Source: an uncultured Ruminococcus sp. (GTDB taxonomy: Bacteria; Bacillota; Clostridia; Lachnospirales; Lachnospiraceae). From it: 64,000 nt of DNA. The stretch covers positions 27,166 through 91,165 of the forward strand of contig FMEL01000014.1 in assembly GCA_900066355.1 (NCBI GenBank), written 5' to 3'. The notes under the pieces are model-generated. The model did not search any database. It was not told the origin of the DNA and saw only the letters and a program-made list of their open reading frames with translations. A program made the translations under genes and the position numbers. Within the stretch, counting starts at the first letter, position 1, and every line of letters begins with the position of its first letter. Of the stretch, positions 41,159 through 50,729 are shown in pieces.

Positions 41159-42643
41159 TCAGAGATTTGTATATCCCATCAGAGATTCATCTACGGCTCT
41201 TGCAGCCTCGCGACCTTCACGGATTGCCCATACTACCAGGGACTGTCCGCGATGCATATCACCTGCTGTAAAGACTCTCTGAACAGAGGTTTCATATGCT
41301 TCCGGTTTTGTCTCCACATTTGTACGGCCATTGATATTTACCTTAAATGCATCGGTAACATATTTCTGGCTTCCGAGGAAACCTGCTGCGATCAGCACTA
41401 CATCTGCCGGAATCACTTCTTCTGTTCCCTCGACCGGTACCATCATCATTCTTCCGGTCTTTTCGTCTTTCTGAGGTTTCAGTTTGACGATTTTTGCCTT
41501 GCAGACATTTCCTTTTTTATCTGCAATAAACTCTGTTACGGTTGTCTGATATACACGAGGATCATGTCCGAATACAGCAATGGCTTCTTCCTGACCATAA
41601 TCTGTTTTTAGGATACGCGGCCACTCCGGCCATGGATTGTTTGCCGCACGCTCTGCCGGAGGCTTCGGCATCATCTCAAGCTGTGTCACAGATTTTGCTC
41701 CGAGACGTATACTTGTACCTACACAGTCGTTACCGGTATCACCACCACCGATGACCAGCACATGTTTATCTTTTGCCAGTTCATACGGAACTTTCTCGAA
41801 ATTCGAATCCAGAAGAGTCTTTGTTACTTGTCCGAGGAAATCTACGGCGAAATAAATTCCTTTTGCTTCTCTTCCCGGGGCTTTGATATCTCTTGGATTG
41901 GATGCTCCACATGCAAGGATGACACGGTCATATTTCTTAAGAAGTTCTTCTGCTGTAATATCTTTTCCAACATTCGTATTCAGAACAAATTTAACGCCTT
42001 CCTCTTCCATCAGTTGAATTCTTCTGTCCACAACTGATTTTTCAAGCTTCATATTCGGAATGCCATAACGGAGAAGTCCGCCCGGGCGGTCGCTTCTTTC
42101 ATAAACGGTAACGCTGTGTCCACGTCTGTTTAACTGCTGTGCTGCTGCCAGACCGGAAGGTCCGCTTCCGACAACAGCAATCGTTTTACCGGTACGCACA
42201 CGCGGAATCTGTGGTTTTACCCATCCTTCCTGCCATGCAGTCTCAATAATCGCTCTCTCATTTTCTTTTGTGGATACTGGTTCGCTGTCCAGATTGCAGG
42301 TACAAGCCGCCTCACAGAGTGCCGGGCATACTCTGGAAGTAAATTCCGGAAAACTGTGTGTCTTGGAAAGTCTTAAATATGCCTGTTTCCAGTTTCCGGT
42401 ATAAACCAGATCATTTGTTTCCGGCACAAGGTTGTGCAGCGGACATCCGGAAGCCATTCCGTTAAGCATCATGCCTGACTGACAGAACGGAACTCCGCAT
42501 GCCATACAGCGTGCGCCCTGAATGGTCTGTTTTTCTTTGCTGATCGGAGTCCGGAATTCATTGAAGTTGGCGATCCGGACTTTTGGAGGCAGCACTTTGG
42601 CTGTCTCTCTTTTATATTCTAAAAATCCTGTTGGCTTTCCCAT
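41159..42643 (-). CDS. gltD: Glutamate synthase small subunit
   Basis: The 494-residue beta subunit of NADPH-GOGAT passes electrons from NADPH via FAD and iron-sulfur clusters to the large subunit. The N-terminal cluster domain has CMACGVPFCQSG, CPLHN and the CxxxCxC-type region near CEAACTCN. Two dinucleotide folds follow: GSGPSGLAAAQQLNRRG for FAD and GGGDTGNDC for NADPH. It begins 15 bases after gltB with a GGAGG site. No clear terminator is seen behind it; the next promoter belongs to the glnA-like gene. Confidence 0.96.
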   Translation of the reverse strand: MGKPTGFLEYKRETAKVLPPKVRIANFNEFRTPISKEKQTIQGARCMACGVPFCQSGMMLNGMASGCPLHNLVPETNDLVYTGNWKQAYLRLSKTHSFPEFTSRVCPALCEAACTCNLDSEPVSTKENERAIIETAWQEGWVKPQIPRVRTGKTIAVVGSGPSGLAAAQQLNRRGHSVTVYERSDRPGGLLRYGIPNMKLEKSVVDRRIQLMEEEGVKFVLNTNVGKDITAEELLKKYDRVILACGASNPRDIKAPGREAKGIYFAVDFLGQVTKTLLDSNFEKVPYELAKDKHVLVIGGGDTGNDCVGTSIRLGAKSVTQLEMMPKPPAERAANNPWPEWPRILKTDYGQEEAIAVFGHDPRVYQTTVTEFIADKKGNVCKAKIVKLKPQKDEKTGRMMMVPVEGTEEVIPADVVLIAAGFLGSQKYVTDAFKVNINGRTNVETKPEAYETSVQRVFTAGDMHRGQSLVVWAIREGREAARAVDESLMGYTNL

Positions 42644-42658
42644 GTTTCCTCATCCTCC

Positions 42659-45600
42659 TTAATGCTTTGCTCCGATGCTTTCGTAAAATGCTTCCATCTG
42701 CGCCTGTTCACTTGTCAGACCTTTTTCTTCCAGTTTTGCACTGAGTGTGATCATCTTCTTGTACTCATTTGGAATCAGTTTCTTAAAGTGAGGCAGATAA
42801 TAATCAAAGTCGGCAAGCACTTTTGCACCTAATTCGGAACCTGTAGCCGCAACATGGGCTTCGATCAGATCACGAAGTTCTTTTTTGTCATATTTATTTT
42901 CCACTTTCTCAATAGAGATCATTGCTTTGTTGATGTTCTTATACAGCTTGTTCTCCACATCCAGAACATATGCAATACCGCCGCTCATACCTGCTGCAAA
43001 ATTCTTTCCGGTTCTCCCGAGAACAACAACACGACCACCTGTCATGTACTCACATCCATGTTCACCGACACCTTCTACAACAGCATAGGCACCGGAGTTA
43101 CGAACTGCAAAACGTTCACCGGCAACACCATTGATAAACGCATAGCCACTGGTTGCACCATACAGAGCAACGTTACCGATGATGATATTTTCTTCTGGTT
43201 TGTATGCAGCTTTTTCCGGGACTCTAACGATCAGCTTACCACCGGAAAGTCCTTTTCCGAAGTAGTCGTTGCTGTCACCGGTCAGATTCAGTGTAAGACC
43301 TTTCGGAATAAATGCACCGAAACTCTGTCCACCTGCTCCATGGCAGTTGATTACTACTGTATCGTCCGGCAGCCCTGTTCCGGTCTGTCTGGTGATCTCA
43401 GCACCAAGTATTGTACCGAAAGTACGGTCTGTATTGGTAACATCCACACTTAATTCCACGTGTTCTCCTTTTGAGATTGCCTTTGCACATTTCTTAAGAA
43501 GAACTTTTTCATCGAGTGTCTTTTCCAGTTCAAAATTATATACTGCTTTCGGGTCAAAGGTCACTTTCTGACCATTTCCGGCATATGGGTTATTCAGAAT
43601 TGCACTTAAATCCAGTTTTCCTTTATGTGGTTCGACTGCATCCGGAGACTGTTTTAAGAGATCTGTACGTCCGACCATTTCATCTACTGTATGAACGCCA
43701 AGACGTGCCATATATTCTCTCAGTTCCTGTGCAATAAATCTCATAAAGTTTTCTACATATTCCGGTTTTCCGCGGAAGCGTTTACGAAGCTCTGGATTCT
43801 GTGTTGCAACACCTACCGGACATGTATCCAGATTACATACACGCATCATCACACAGCCCATTGTTACAAGCGGAGCTGTCGCAAAGCCGAATTCTTCAGC
43901 GCCGAGAAGTGCTGCGATTGCAACATCACGGCCACTCATAAGCTTTCCGTCTGTCTCAATACGCACACGGTTACGAAGTCCGTTCATAAGAAGTGTCTGA
44001 TGTGTCTCTGCAAGGCCAAGTTCCCATGGAAGTCCTGCATTGTGGATAGAGCTTCTTGGTGCGGCACCTGTTCCTCCGTCATAACCGGAGATCAGAACTG
44101 TCTGTGCACCGGCTTTTGCAACACCGGCCGCGACAGTACCGACACCAGCCTCAGAAACCAGTTTGACAGAAATATCTGCATATACATTTGAATTCTTTAA
44201 ATCGTAGATCAGCTGCGCCAGATCCTCAATGGAATAAATATCATGATGCGGTGGTGGTGAGATCAGAGAAACACCCGGTGTGGAATGACGTGTTTTGGCA
44301 ATCCACGGATATACTTTCTTTGCAGGAAGGTGTCCGCCCTCACCAGGTTTTGCGCCCTGTGCCATCTTGATCTGGATTTCTCTTGCAGATACAAGATAAC
44401 GGCTTGTTACCCCAAATCGGCCACTGGCAACCTGTTTGATTGCGGAACAGCGGTCATTCTTGCTTCCGGCAGAAGCAATACGTTCTGCACTCTCTCCACC
44501 TTCACCTGTATTGGATTTACCATGCAGATGGTTCATTGCGATTGCAAGTGTCTCATGTGCTTCCTGAGAAATAGATCCATAGGACATTGCACCTGTCTTG
44601 AATCGTTTTACGATTTCATCCACACTCTCGACTTCTTCGATCGGGATTGCCTTTTCCGGATAATTAAACTCCAGAAGACCTCTGAGTGCACCATGGCTTT
44701 CTTTATCTACCAGCGCTGTATATTGTTTGAAAAGATCGTAGCTTCCGGTCCACGTAGACTCCTGCAGAAGATGGATCGTCTGCGGGTTGTAACGATGTTC
44801 CTCTCCCTGACTTCTCATTTTATGTGCGCCGACACTGTCCAGTGTAAGATCTGTATCAAGACCTAACGGATCAAATGCCTCGGAATGCAGTTTTTCTACA
44901 TTATCTTCAATGTCTTCCAGTGTAATTCCACCTACACGGCTTACGGTTCCTGTAAAGTATTTGTCGATCACTTCCTGAGAAATACCGATTGCCTCAAAGA
45001 TCTGGGATCCCTGATAAGACTGGATCGTGGAAATACCCATTTTGGACGCAATCTTGACAATACCGCTTAATACCGCATGGTTATAATCTTCTACTGCTGC
45101 ATAGTAATCTTTATCCAGCATATGATTGTCAATCAGCTCACGGATTGTTTCCAGAGCAAGATAAGGGTTAACAGCACTTGCGCCATAGCCGAGCAGTGTT
45201 GCAAAATGATGCACTTCTCTTGGTTCCCCGGATTCCAGAATAATGGCAAGAGATGTACTCTTCTTTGTCTTTACCAGATGCTGATGTACCGCGGATACTG
45301 CAAGTAGTGACGGGATCGGCATATGGTTTTCATCCACACCTCTGTCTGAAAGCACCAGAATATTTGCACCATCACGGTATGCTTTATCTACTTCTACAAA
45401 CAGGCGGTCAATCGCACGTTCCAGTTTTGTACTCTTATAATAAAGAGTTGAAACTACCGCTACTTTGAATCCCTCATGATGCATATTCTTGATTTTCAGC
45501 ATATCGGTATTTGTCAGTATCGGATGAACGATCTTCAGTACATGACAGTTCTCCGGCTGCTGTACCAGAAGGTTTCCGTCTTTACCGACATATACACTGG

Positions 45601-47212
45601 TAGAAGTAACAATTTCTTCACGGATCGCATCGATTGGCGGGTTTGTAACCTGTGCAAAAAGCTGTTTGAAATAATCAAATAACGGGCGGTCCTGATCAGA
45701 CAGTACGGCAAGTGGTGTATCCACACCCATTGCGCCGATACTCTCAGCTCCGTTCAATGCCATGTTGCGGATAGATGTACGATATTGTTCATACGTATAG
45801 CCGAATGCTTTTTGCAGACGTGCACGCTGTTCATCTGTATATTCTTCCATACGGATGTTCGGGATCTTGATATCTTTAAGCTGTACCAGATTGCTGTTCA
45901 GCCACTCACCATACGGCTGCATGGTTGCATATTTTTCCTTCAGTTCATCATCGTCAATGACTTTTCCCTGAACAGTGTCTACCAGCAGCATTTTGCCCGG
46001 ATGCAGACGCTCTTTTAAAACAATCTTGTCTTCCGGTACCGGCATGACACCAACTTCAGAAGAAAGGATCATATAACCATCAGAAGTAATATAATATCTG
46101 GACGGACGCAGACCATTACGGTCAAGGACTGCTCCCATCACATCACCATCAGAAAACAGAATGGACGCAGGCCCATCCCATGGTTCCATCATTGTTGCAT
46201 AATACTGATAAAAGTCTCTCTTTTCCTGAGAAATCGTATCGTTATATGCCCATGGTTCCGGAATCGTGATCATGACTGCAAGCGGAAGATCCATACCACT
46301 CATAACCAGAAATTCCAATGTATTATCCAGCATTGCAGAGTCAGAACCATTGCGATTTACTACCGGGAGCACTTTATGAAGCTGACCTTTCAAATAAGGA
46401 GATTCCATATTCTCTTCTCTTGCCAGCATCTTATCTGCATTTCCGCGAATGGTATTGATTTCACCATTGTGTACCATAAAGCGGTTCGGATGTGCTCTCT
46501 CCCAGCTCGGATTGGTGTTTGTACTGAATCTGGAATGTACCATGGCGATCGCAGATTCATAATCCGGGCTCTGCAGATCTGCAAAAAATGTGCGGAGCTG
46601 TCCTACAAGAAACATACCTTTATATACGATCGTACGGCTGCTCATAGACACAACATAAGTATTATCATTACTCTGTTCAAACTCGCGGCGTGCAATATAC
46701 AGCATTCTGTCAAACGGCAGCCCTTTTTCTACTTCTTCCGGCTTTTTGATAAATGCCTGCATGATGTATGGCATACATTCTCTTGCTTTATGACCGAGAA
46801 CCTCCGGAATTACCGGCACGGTTCTCCATCCGAGAAGTTCCAGTCCTTCTTTTTCCACAATGATCTCAAACATCTTTTTCGCCTGTGCACGTTTGATCTC
46901 ATGCTGTGGGAAAAAGAACTGGGCAATTCCGTATTCTCTCTCATCACCGATCTCAAATCCTTCTTTCTTACAGGCTTTTTTGAAAAATTTATGTGAAATC
47001 TGCAGAAGGATACCAACACCATCACCGGTCTTTCCCTCTGCATCTTTACCGGCACGATGCTCCAGATGTTCTACAATCCTGAGCGCATTGGCAACTGTAT
47101 CATGAGTTTTTTTACCTTTTATATTTACAACAGCACCGATCCCGCAGTTATCGTGTTCAAATTCACTGCGGTACAGACCATGATTTTCTCTGCTTACTTC
47201 CTGCATATTCAT
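42659..47212 (-). CDS. gltB: Glutamate synthase large subunit
   Basis: The 1517-residue alpha subunit makes two glutamates from glutamine and 2-oxoglutarate. The N-terminal glutamine amidotransferase domain (about 23-430) has its nucleophile at Cys23 (HDNCGIGAV) after a 22-residue propeptide that should be removed. The central domain (about 470-760) and FMN-binding synthase domain (about 800-1180) follow, with the 3Fe-4S cysteines in MRVCNLDTCPVGVATQ. A C-terminal GXGXG helix domain ends the protein. The gene starts 10 bases after the pyrG stop with an AAGGG site, so pyrG, gltB and gltD are one operon. Confidence 0.97.
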   Translation of the reverse strand: MNMQEVSRENHGLYRSEFEHDNCGIGAVVNIKGKKTHDTVANALRIVEHLEHRAGKDAEGKTGDGVGILLQISHKFFKKACKKEGFEIGDEREYGIAQFFFPQHEIKRAQAKKMFEIIVEKEGLELLGWRTVPVIPEVLGHKARECMPYIMQAFIKKPEEVEKGLPFDRMLYIARREFEQSNDNTYVVSMSSRTIVYKGMFLVGQLRTFFADLQSPDYESAIAMVHSRFSTNTNPSWERAHPNRFMVHNGEINTIRGNADKMLAREENMESPYLKGQLHKVLPVVNRNGSDSAMLDNTLEFLVMSGMDLPLAVMITIPEPWAYNDTISQEKRDFYQYYATMMEPWDGPASILFSDGDVMGAVLDRNGLRPSRYYITSDGYMILSSEVGVMPVPEDKIVLKERLHPGKMLLVDTVQGKVIDDDELKEKYATMQPYGEWLNSNLVQLKDIKIPNIRMEEYTDEQRARLQKAFGYTYEQYRTSIRNMALNGAESIGAMGVDTPLAVLSDQDRPLFDYFKQLFAQVTNPPIDAIREEIVTSTSVYVGKDGNLLVQQPENCHVLKIVHPILTNTDMLKIKNMHHEGFKVAVVSTLYYKSTKLERAIDRLFVEVDKAYRDGANILVLSDRGVDENHMPIPSLLAVSAVHQHLVKTKKSTSLAIILESGEPREVHHFATLLGYGASAVNPYLALETIRELIDNHMLDKDYYAAVEDYNHAVLSGIVKIASKMGISTIQSYQGSQIFEAIGISQEVIDKYFTGTVSRVGGITLEDIEDNVEKLHSEAFDPLGLDTDLTLDSVGAHKMRSQGEEHRYNPQTIHLLQESTWTGSYDLFKQYTALVDKESHGALRGLLEFNYPEKAIPIEEVESVDEIVKRFKTGAMSYGSISQEAHETLAIAMNHLHGKSNTGEGGESAERIASAGSKNDRCSAIKQVASGRFGVTSRYLVSAREIQIKMAQGAKPGEGGHLPAKKVYPWIAKTRHSTPGVSLISPPPHHDIYSIEDLAQLIYDLKNSNVYADISVKLVSEAGVGTVAAGVAKAGAQTVLISGYDGGTGAAPRSSIHNAGLPWELGLAETHQTLLMNGLRNRVRIETDGKLMSGRDVAIAALLGAEEFGFATAPLVTMGCVMMRVCNLDTCPVGVATQNPELRKRFRGKPEYVENFMRFIAQELREYMARLGVHTVDEMVGRTDLLKQSPDAVEPHKGKLDLSAILNNPYAGNGQKVTFDPKAVYNFELEKTLDEKVLLKKCAKAISKGEHVELSVDVTNTDRTFGTILGAEITRQTGTGLPDDTVVINCHGAGGQSFGAFIPKGLTLNLTGDSNDYFGKGLSGGKLIVRVPEKAAYKPEENIIIGNVALYGATSGYAFINGVAGERFAVRNSGAYAVVEGVGEHGCEYMTGGRVVVLGRTGKNFAAGMSGGIAYVLDVENKLYKNINKAMISIEKVENKYDKKELRDLIEAHVAATGSELGAKVLADFDYYLPHFKKLIPNEYKKMITLSAKLEEKGLTSEQAQMEAFYESIGAKH

Positions 47213-47222
47213 TTACCCTTTC

Positions 47223-48860
47223 TTATTCCTGATTTTTCGCCTGCCGGCTTTTTTTCAGTTTTGCATAATCATCTGCTGCCTTTACAAATCCACGAAACAG
47301 CGGATGTGCATGGTTCGGTCTGGATTTGAATTCCGGATGTCCCTGTGTTCCTTCGTAAAACGGATGATCCTTGATCTCGATCATCTCTACGATGTGTCCG
47401 TCAGGAGAAGTACCTGCAATCGTCATACCTTTTGTGGCCAATTCTTCACGATATGCATTGTTGACTTCGTAACGATGTCTGTGACGCTCCTGAATTTCTT
47501 TCTTTCCAAACAATTCCAGTGCTTTGGAGCTGTCTGCAAGTACGCATGGATAGCTTCCGAGTCTTAAAGTACCTCCCAGATCTTCCACGCTCTCCTGATC
47601 CGGCATCAATGCAATTACCGGATGCTTTGTTGACGGATCCAGTTCGATACTGTTGGCATCTTCATACCCGAGCACGTGACGGGCAAATTCCACAATTGCC
47701 ATCTGCATGCCGAGGCAGATACCCAGATATGGAATCTTGTGTACACGTGCATACTGTGCTGCAAGAATCATACCTTCGGTTCCTCTGTTTCCAAATCCTC
47801 CCGGAACAAGAATACCGTCTACTTTATGAAGTGTCTGATCCAGATTTTTCTCATTCAGTTCTTCAGAATCAATCCAGGTGATCTCAACCTTTGCTTTACA
47901 GGAAATACCACCATGTTTCAGAGCTTCTACCACACTTAAATAAGCATCATGAAGCTGTGTATATTTTCCTACCATTGCAATATTTACAACGCTTTCCGGA
48001 TTTCTGAGGTCATTGACCATCTGAATCCACTCACTTAAGTCCGGTTTGCGATTTTCAAGTCTTAAGGATTCCAGTACTACATCTGCCAGTTTCTCACGTT
48101 CCATGGCAAGCGGTGCTTCATACAGATATTCCACATCCAGATTCTGCAGTACATGGCTGACAGGTACGTTACAGAACAGAGCGATCTTTCCTTTGATTTC
48201 ATCAGTCAACGGATGTTCGCTTCTGCATACCAGTACATCCGGCTGTATTCCCATTCCCTGAAGTTCTTTAACACTCGCCTGTGTCGGTTTGGTCTTCATT
48301 TCTTCCGAGGCTTTCAGATATGGAATCAGTGTTACATGAACCAAAATTGCATTGTCATGTCCTACATCATGCTGAAACTGACGGATAGATTCCAGAAACG
48401 GCTGGCTTTCAATATCTCCGACGGTTCCACCAACTTCAATAATTGCAATTTTTTCTTCGTCCTGTGATTTTGCACGGTAGAAACGGCTCTTAATTTCATT
48501 TGTAATATGAGGGATGACTTGCACGGTTCCTCCACCGAAATCTCCGTGACGTTCCTTCTGTAATACAGACCAGTAAACCTTACCGGTCGTTACATTGGAA
48601 TTTTTGTCGAGGCTTTCATCAATAAATCTTTCATAATGCCCCAGATCCAGGTCCGTCTCTGTACCATCGTCCGTAACAAAAACTTCTCCATGCTGGATCG
48701 GATTCATTGTACCCGGGTCAATATTGATATAAGGATCAAACTTCTGCATAGTCACCTGATATCCGCGCGCTTTCAGAAGTCTTCCGAGAGACGCTGCCGT
48801 AATACCTTTACCAAGTCCGGATACTACACCACCTGTTACAAAAACATATTTTACTGCCAT
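47223..48860 (-). CDS. pyrG: CTP synthase
   Basis: This enzyme aminates UTP to CTP with glutamine and ATP. The 545 residues have the N-terminal synthetase domain with the P-loop GGVVSGLGKGITAASLG and the metal motif PYINIDPGTMNP. The C-terminal class I amidotransferase domain has its Cys nucleophile in GICLGMQMA and His/Glu near GHPEFKSR. Length is close to the usual 535 residues. A strong ribosome site (GAGGAGG) precedes the ATG. The gene lies in front of gltBD, an uncommon operon of glutamine-using enzymes, and has a leader terminator. Confidence 0.97.
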   Translation of the reverse strand: MAVKYVFVTGGVVSGLGKGITAASLGRLLKARGYQVTMQKFDPYINIDPGTMNPIQHGEVFVTDDGTETDLDLGHYERFIDESLDKNSNVTTGKVYWSVLQKERHGDFGGGTVQVIPHITNEIKSRFYRAKSQDEEKIAIIEVGGTVGDIESQPFLESIRQFQHDVGHDNAILVHVTLIPYLKASEEMKTKPTQASVKELQGMGIQPDVLVCRSEHPLTDEIKGKIALFCNVPVSHVLQNLDVEYLYEAPLAMEREKLADVVLESLRLENRKPDLSEWIQMVNDLRNPESVVNIAMVGKYTQLHDAYLSVVEALKHGGISCKAKVEITWIDSEELNEKNLDQTLHKVDGILVPGGFGNRGTEGMILAAQYARVHKIPYLGICLGMQMAIVEFARHVLGYEDANSIELDPSTKHPVIALMPDQESVEDLGGTLRLGSYPCVLADSSKALELFGKKEIQERHRHRYEVNNAYREELATKGMTIAGTSPDGHIVEMIEIKDHPFYEGTQGHPEFKSRPNHAHPLFRGFVKAADDYAKLKKSRQAKNQE

Positions 48861-48895
48861 TACCGATTTCCTCCTCTGTCCTGTATCTTAAAATT

Positions 48896-48950
48896 AAAAA
48901 AGCCGCCAGAAGCGCATAAGGGACTATCCCCAATCGCTCCTGACGCCTTT
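48896..48950 (-). terminator. Leader terminator of pyrG
   Basis: On the minus strand AAGGCGTCAGGAGCG pairs with CGCTTCTGGCGGCTT (one mismatch, two G-U), with an inner GGGA/TCCC hairpin, then UUUUUU. It lies between the promoter at 48981-49009 and the pyrG start. It can end purF transcripts and also attenuate pyrG. Bacillus pyrG is controlled by CTP through a leader terminator and extra G residues at the 5' end, but no G-run is seen at the start point here. Confidence 0.8.
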
Positions 48951-48980
48951 GTCAAAATAAGATCCTAAAATATGAAATTT

Positions 48981-49009
48981 ACTATACCTTATTTTTTTTC
49001 GTTTGTAAA
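48981..49009 (-). promoter_or_regulatory. Promoter of the pyrG-gltB-gltD operon
   Basis: TTTACA, 17 bases, TATAGT on the minus strand, just beyond the purF stop. The leader to pyrG is about 115 bases and contains the terminator at 48896-48950. Confidence 0.65.
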
Positions 49010-49029
49010 TATGTATTTTTGTAAAAATA

Positions 49030-50439
49030 TCAACATCCACAGTCGATTTTTTTGTTGAGTTCTGCTTCCACATCCATCGGATACTTACCATCGAAGCAGG
49101 CTTTACATAACGGAAGGTTGCCTGCCATTCCCTCAAGATATTCACTCTGCATATATCCAAGAGAATCTGCCCCGATCATCTCACAGATTTCCTGTGCACT
49201 GTGATTGCTTGCGATCAGCTGATCATTAGACGGTACATCTGTTCCGAAATAACATGGATGCAGGAACGGTGGTGAACTGATCCTTACATGAACCTCCAGC
49301 GCGCCGGCCTTCTTCAGCATACGAATCAGATTTGCGATCGTAGTTCCCCGCACGATGGAATCGTCTACCAGTACGATACGTTTACCTTTAACTGCTGAAT
49401 CCAGTACACTCAGTTTCAGATGGACACTGGACTCACGCTCTTTCTGTGTCGGTTTGATAAATGTTCTTCCGATATAGCTGTTCTTATAAAATGCAAATCC
49501 AAACGGGATTCCTGATTCTTCTGAATAACCTTTCGCTGCCGGAATACCGGATTCCGGAACACCTGTAACCAGATCCGCATCTACCGGATAGGATTTTGCA
49601 AGGGATTTTCCGCCACGGATACGTGCATCATAAATCTTTACCCCATCCATCATACTGTCCAGTCTTGCAAAATAAATATATTCAAATACACAATGGGCAT
49701 GTTTGCCGGTACTCAGTTCTTTGTTGGATTCGATTCCGTTCTTTGAAATCGTGATCATCTCACCCGGTTCAATGTCTCTGACAAATTCAGCACCTACAGA
49801 AGTAAGTGCACAGCTTTCAGAAGCAAGCACGTACGTATTGTCACGCTTACCAAGGCAAAGCGGTTTCAATCCAAGCGGATCACGGACACCGATCAGTTTT
49901 CTCGGACTCATGACTACAAGCGCATAGCCTCCCTTTAACTTGCGGGCGGTTTTCAGGACTGCTTCCTGAACAGTTTTGGAATGTACCCTTTCTCTTGCCA
50001 CATGAAATGCAATAACCTCTGAGTCTGTCGTTGTATGGAAAATCGCTCCGTTCTGAATCAGTTCCCATTTCAGTTCAGGGGTATTGATCAGGTTACCATT
50101 ATGTGCAAGTGCGAGTGTTCCCTTAATATAAGACAGAACCAGCGGCTGTGCATTCTCCGCAACAGATGCACCGGTCGTGGAATAACGTACATGTCCGATC
50201 CCGAGATTCCCCTCCATATTCCGTATGGTATCTTCACGGAGAACTTCACTTACCAGTCCGAGATCCTTATGAAACTGAACATTACCGCGCTCTCCGTTCG
50301 TTTTGGAAACTGCAAGTCCGCAAGACTCCTGTCCACGATGCTGAAGTGATGTAAGGCCATAATAAATGGATGGAACAACATTACCTCCATCCAGATCATA
50401 AATACCAAATACACCACAGGCTTCCTTAATTCCTGCCAT
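49030..50439 (-). CDS. purF: Amidophosphoribosyltransferase
   Basis: This first enzyme of purine synthesis makes phosphoribosylamine from PRPP and glutamine. The 469-residue protein has a 7-residue propeptide before Cys8, the N-terminal nucleophile (ACGVFGIYD). The N-terminal amidotransferase domain is followed by a phosphoribosyltransferase domain with the PRPP loop VLVDDSIVRGTT. Cysteines near the C-terminus (PLCKACFDGKYP and the final CGC) may bind an iron-sulfur cluster, as in Bacillus PurF. GGAGG lies 8 bases before the ATG. It is a single gene with its own promoter, away from a purine operon. Confidence 0.96.
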   Translation of the reverse strand: MAGIKEACGVFGIYDLDGGNVVPSIYYGLTSLQHRGQESCGLAVSKTNGERGNVQFHKDLGLVSEVLREDTIRNMEGNLGIGHVRYSTTGASVAENAQPLVLSYIKGTLALAHNGNLINTPELKWELIQNGAIFHTTTDSEVIAFHVARERVHSKTVQEAVLKTARKLKGGYALVVMSPRKLIGVRDPLGLKPLCLGKRDNTYVLASESCALTSVGAEFVRDIEPGEMITISKNGIESNKELSTGKHAHCVFEYIYFARLDSMMDGVKIYDARIRGGKSLAKSYPVDADLVTGVPESGIPAAKGYSEESGIPFGFAFYKNSYIGRTFIKPTQKERESSVHLKLSVLDSAVKGKRIVLVDDSIVRGTTIANLIRMLKKAGALEVHVRISSPPFLHPCYFGTDVPSNDQLIASNHSAQEICEMIGADSLGYMQSEYLEGMAGNLPLCKACFDGKYPMDVEAELNKKIDCGC

Positions 50440-50488
50440 CAGAATTTCCTCCCATTATCTATGAAATTTACCTGTGAATCTACCTGAA

Positions 50489-50516
50489 ATTATAATAGAA
50501 GATCGACTTTTGTCAA
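50489..50516 (-). promoter_or_regulatory. Promoter of purF
   Basis: Perfect TTGACA and TATAAT on the minus strand, 16 bases apart, about 50 bases before purF. No PurR box pair or guanine riboswitch was recognised. Confidence 0.8.
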
Positions 50517-50594
50517 CCCTTGTCCCTGCAAAAAGCCATACAAATAAATTCATCTGACCAAACAAAAAATTTGAAATTTTTTTCACAAAAAATG

Positions 50595-50672
50595 TTGACA
50601 AGAGTTTTTTTTTGTGTATACTACATCACATAAGCAACGGCGCTTTGGATTAGATTCCAAGGCGCCTTTTTT
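50595..50672 (+). promoter_or_regulatory. Promoter and leader terminator of the type III glutamine synthetase gene
   Basis: TTGACA (50595-50600), 16 bases, TATACT (50617-50622) forms a strong promoter. Only about 10 bases after the start point an 11-base stem GGCGCTTTGGA/TCCAAGGCGCC with hexaloop TTAGAT (50639-50666) is followed by TTTTTT. No plus-strand gene lies upstream, so the terminator can act only on this transcript as an attenuator. The following 57 bases to the ATG hold AAAGGAG 9 bases before the start. Confidence 0.85.
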
Positions 50673-50729
50673 GTTTATCACTAAGATCATAACGATTAAT
50701 GGAATCGAAAATCGAAAGGAGACTTTACT

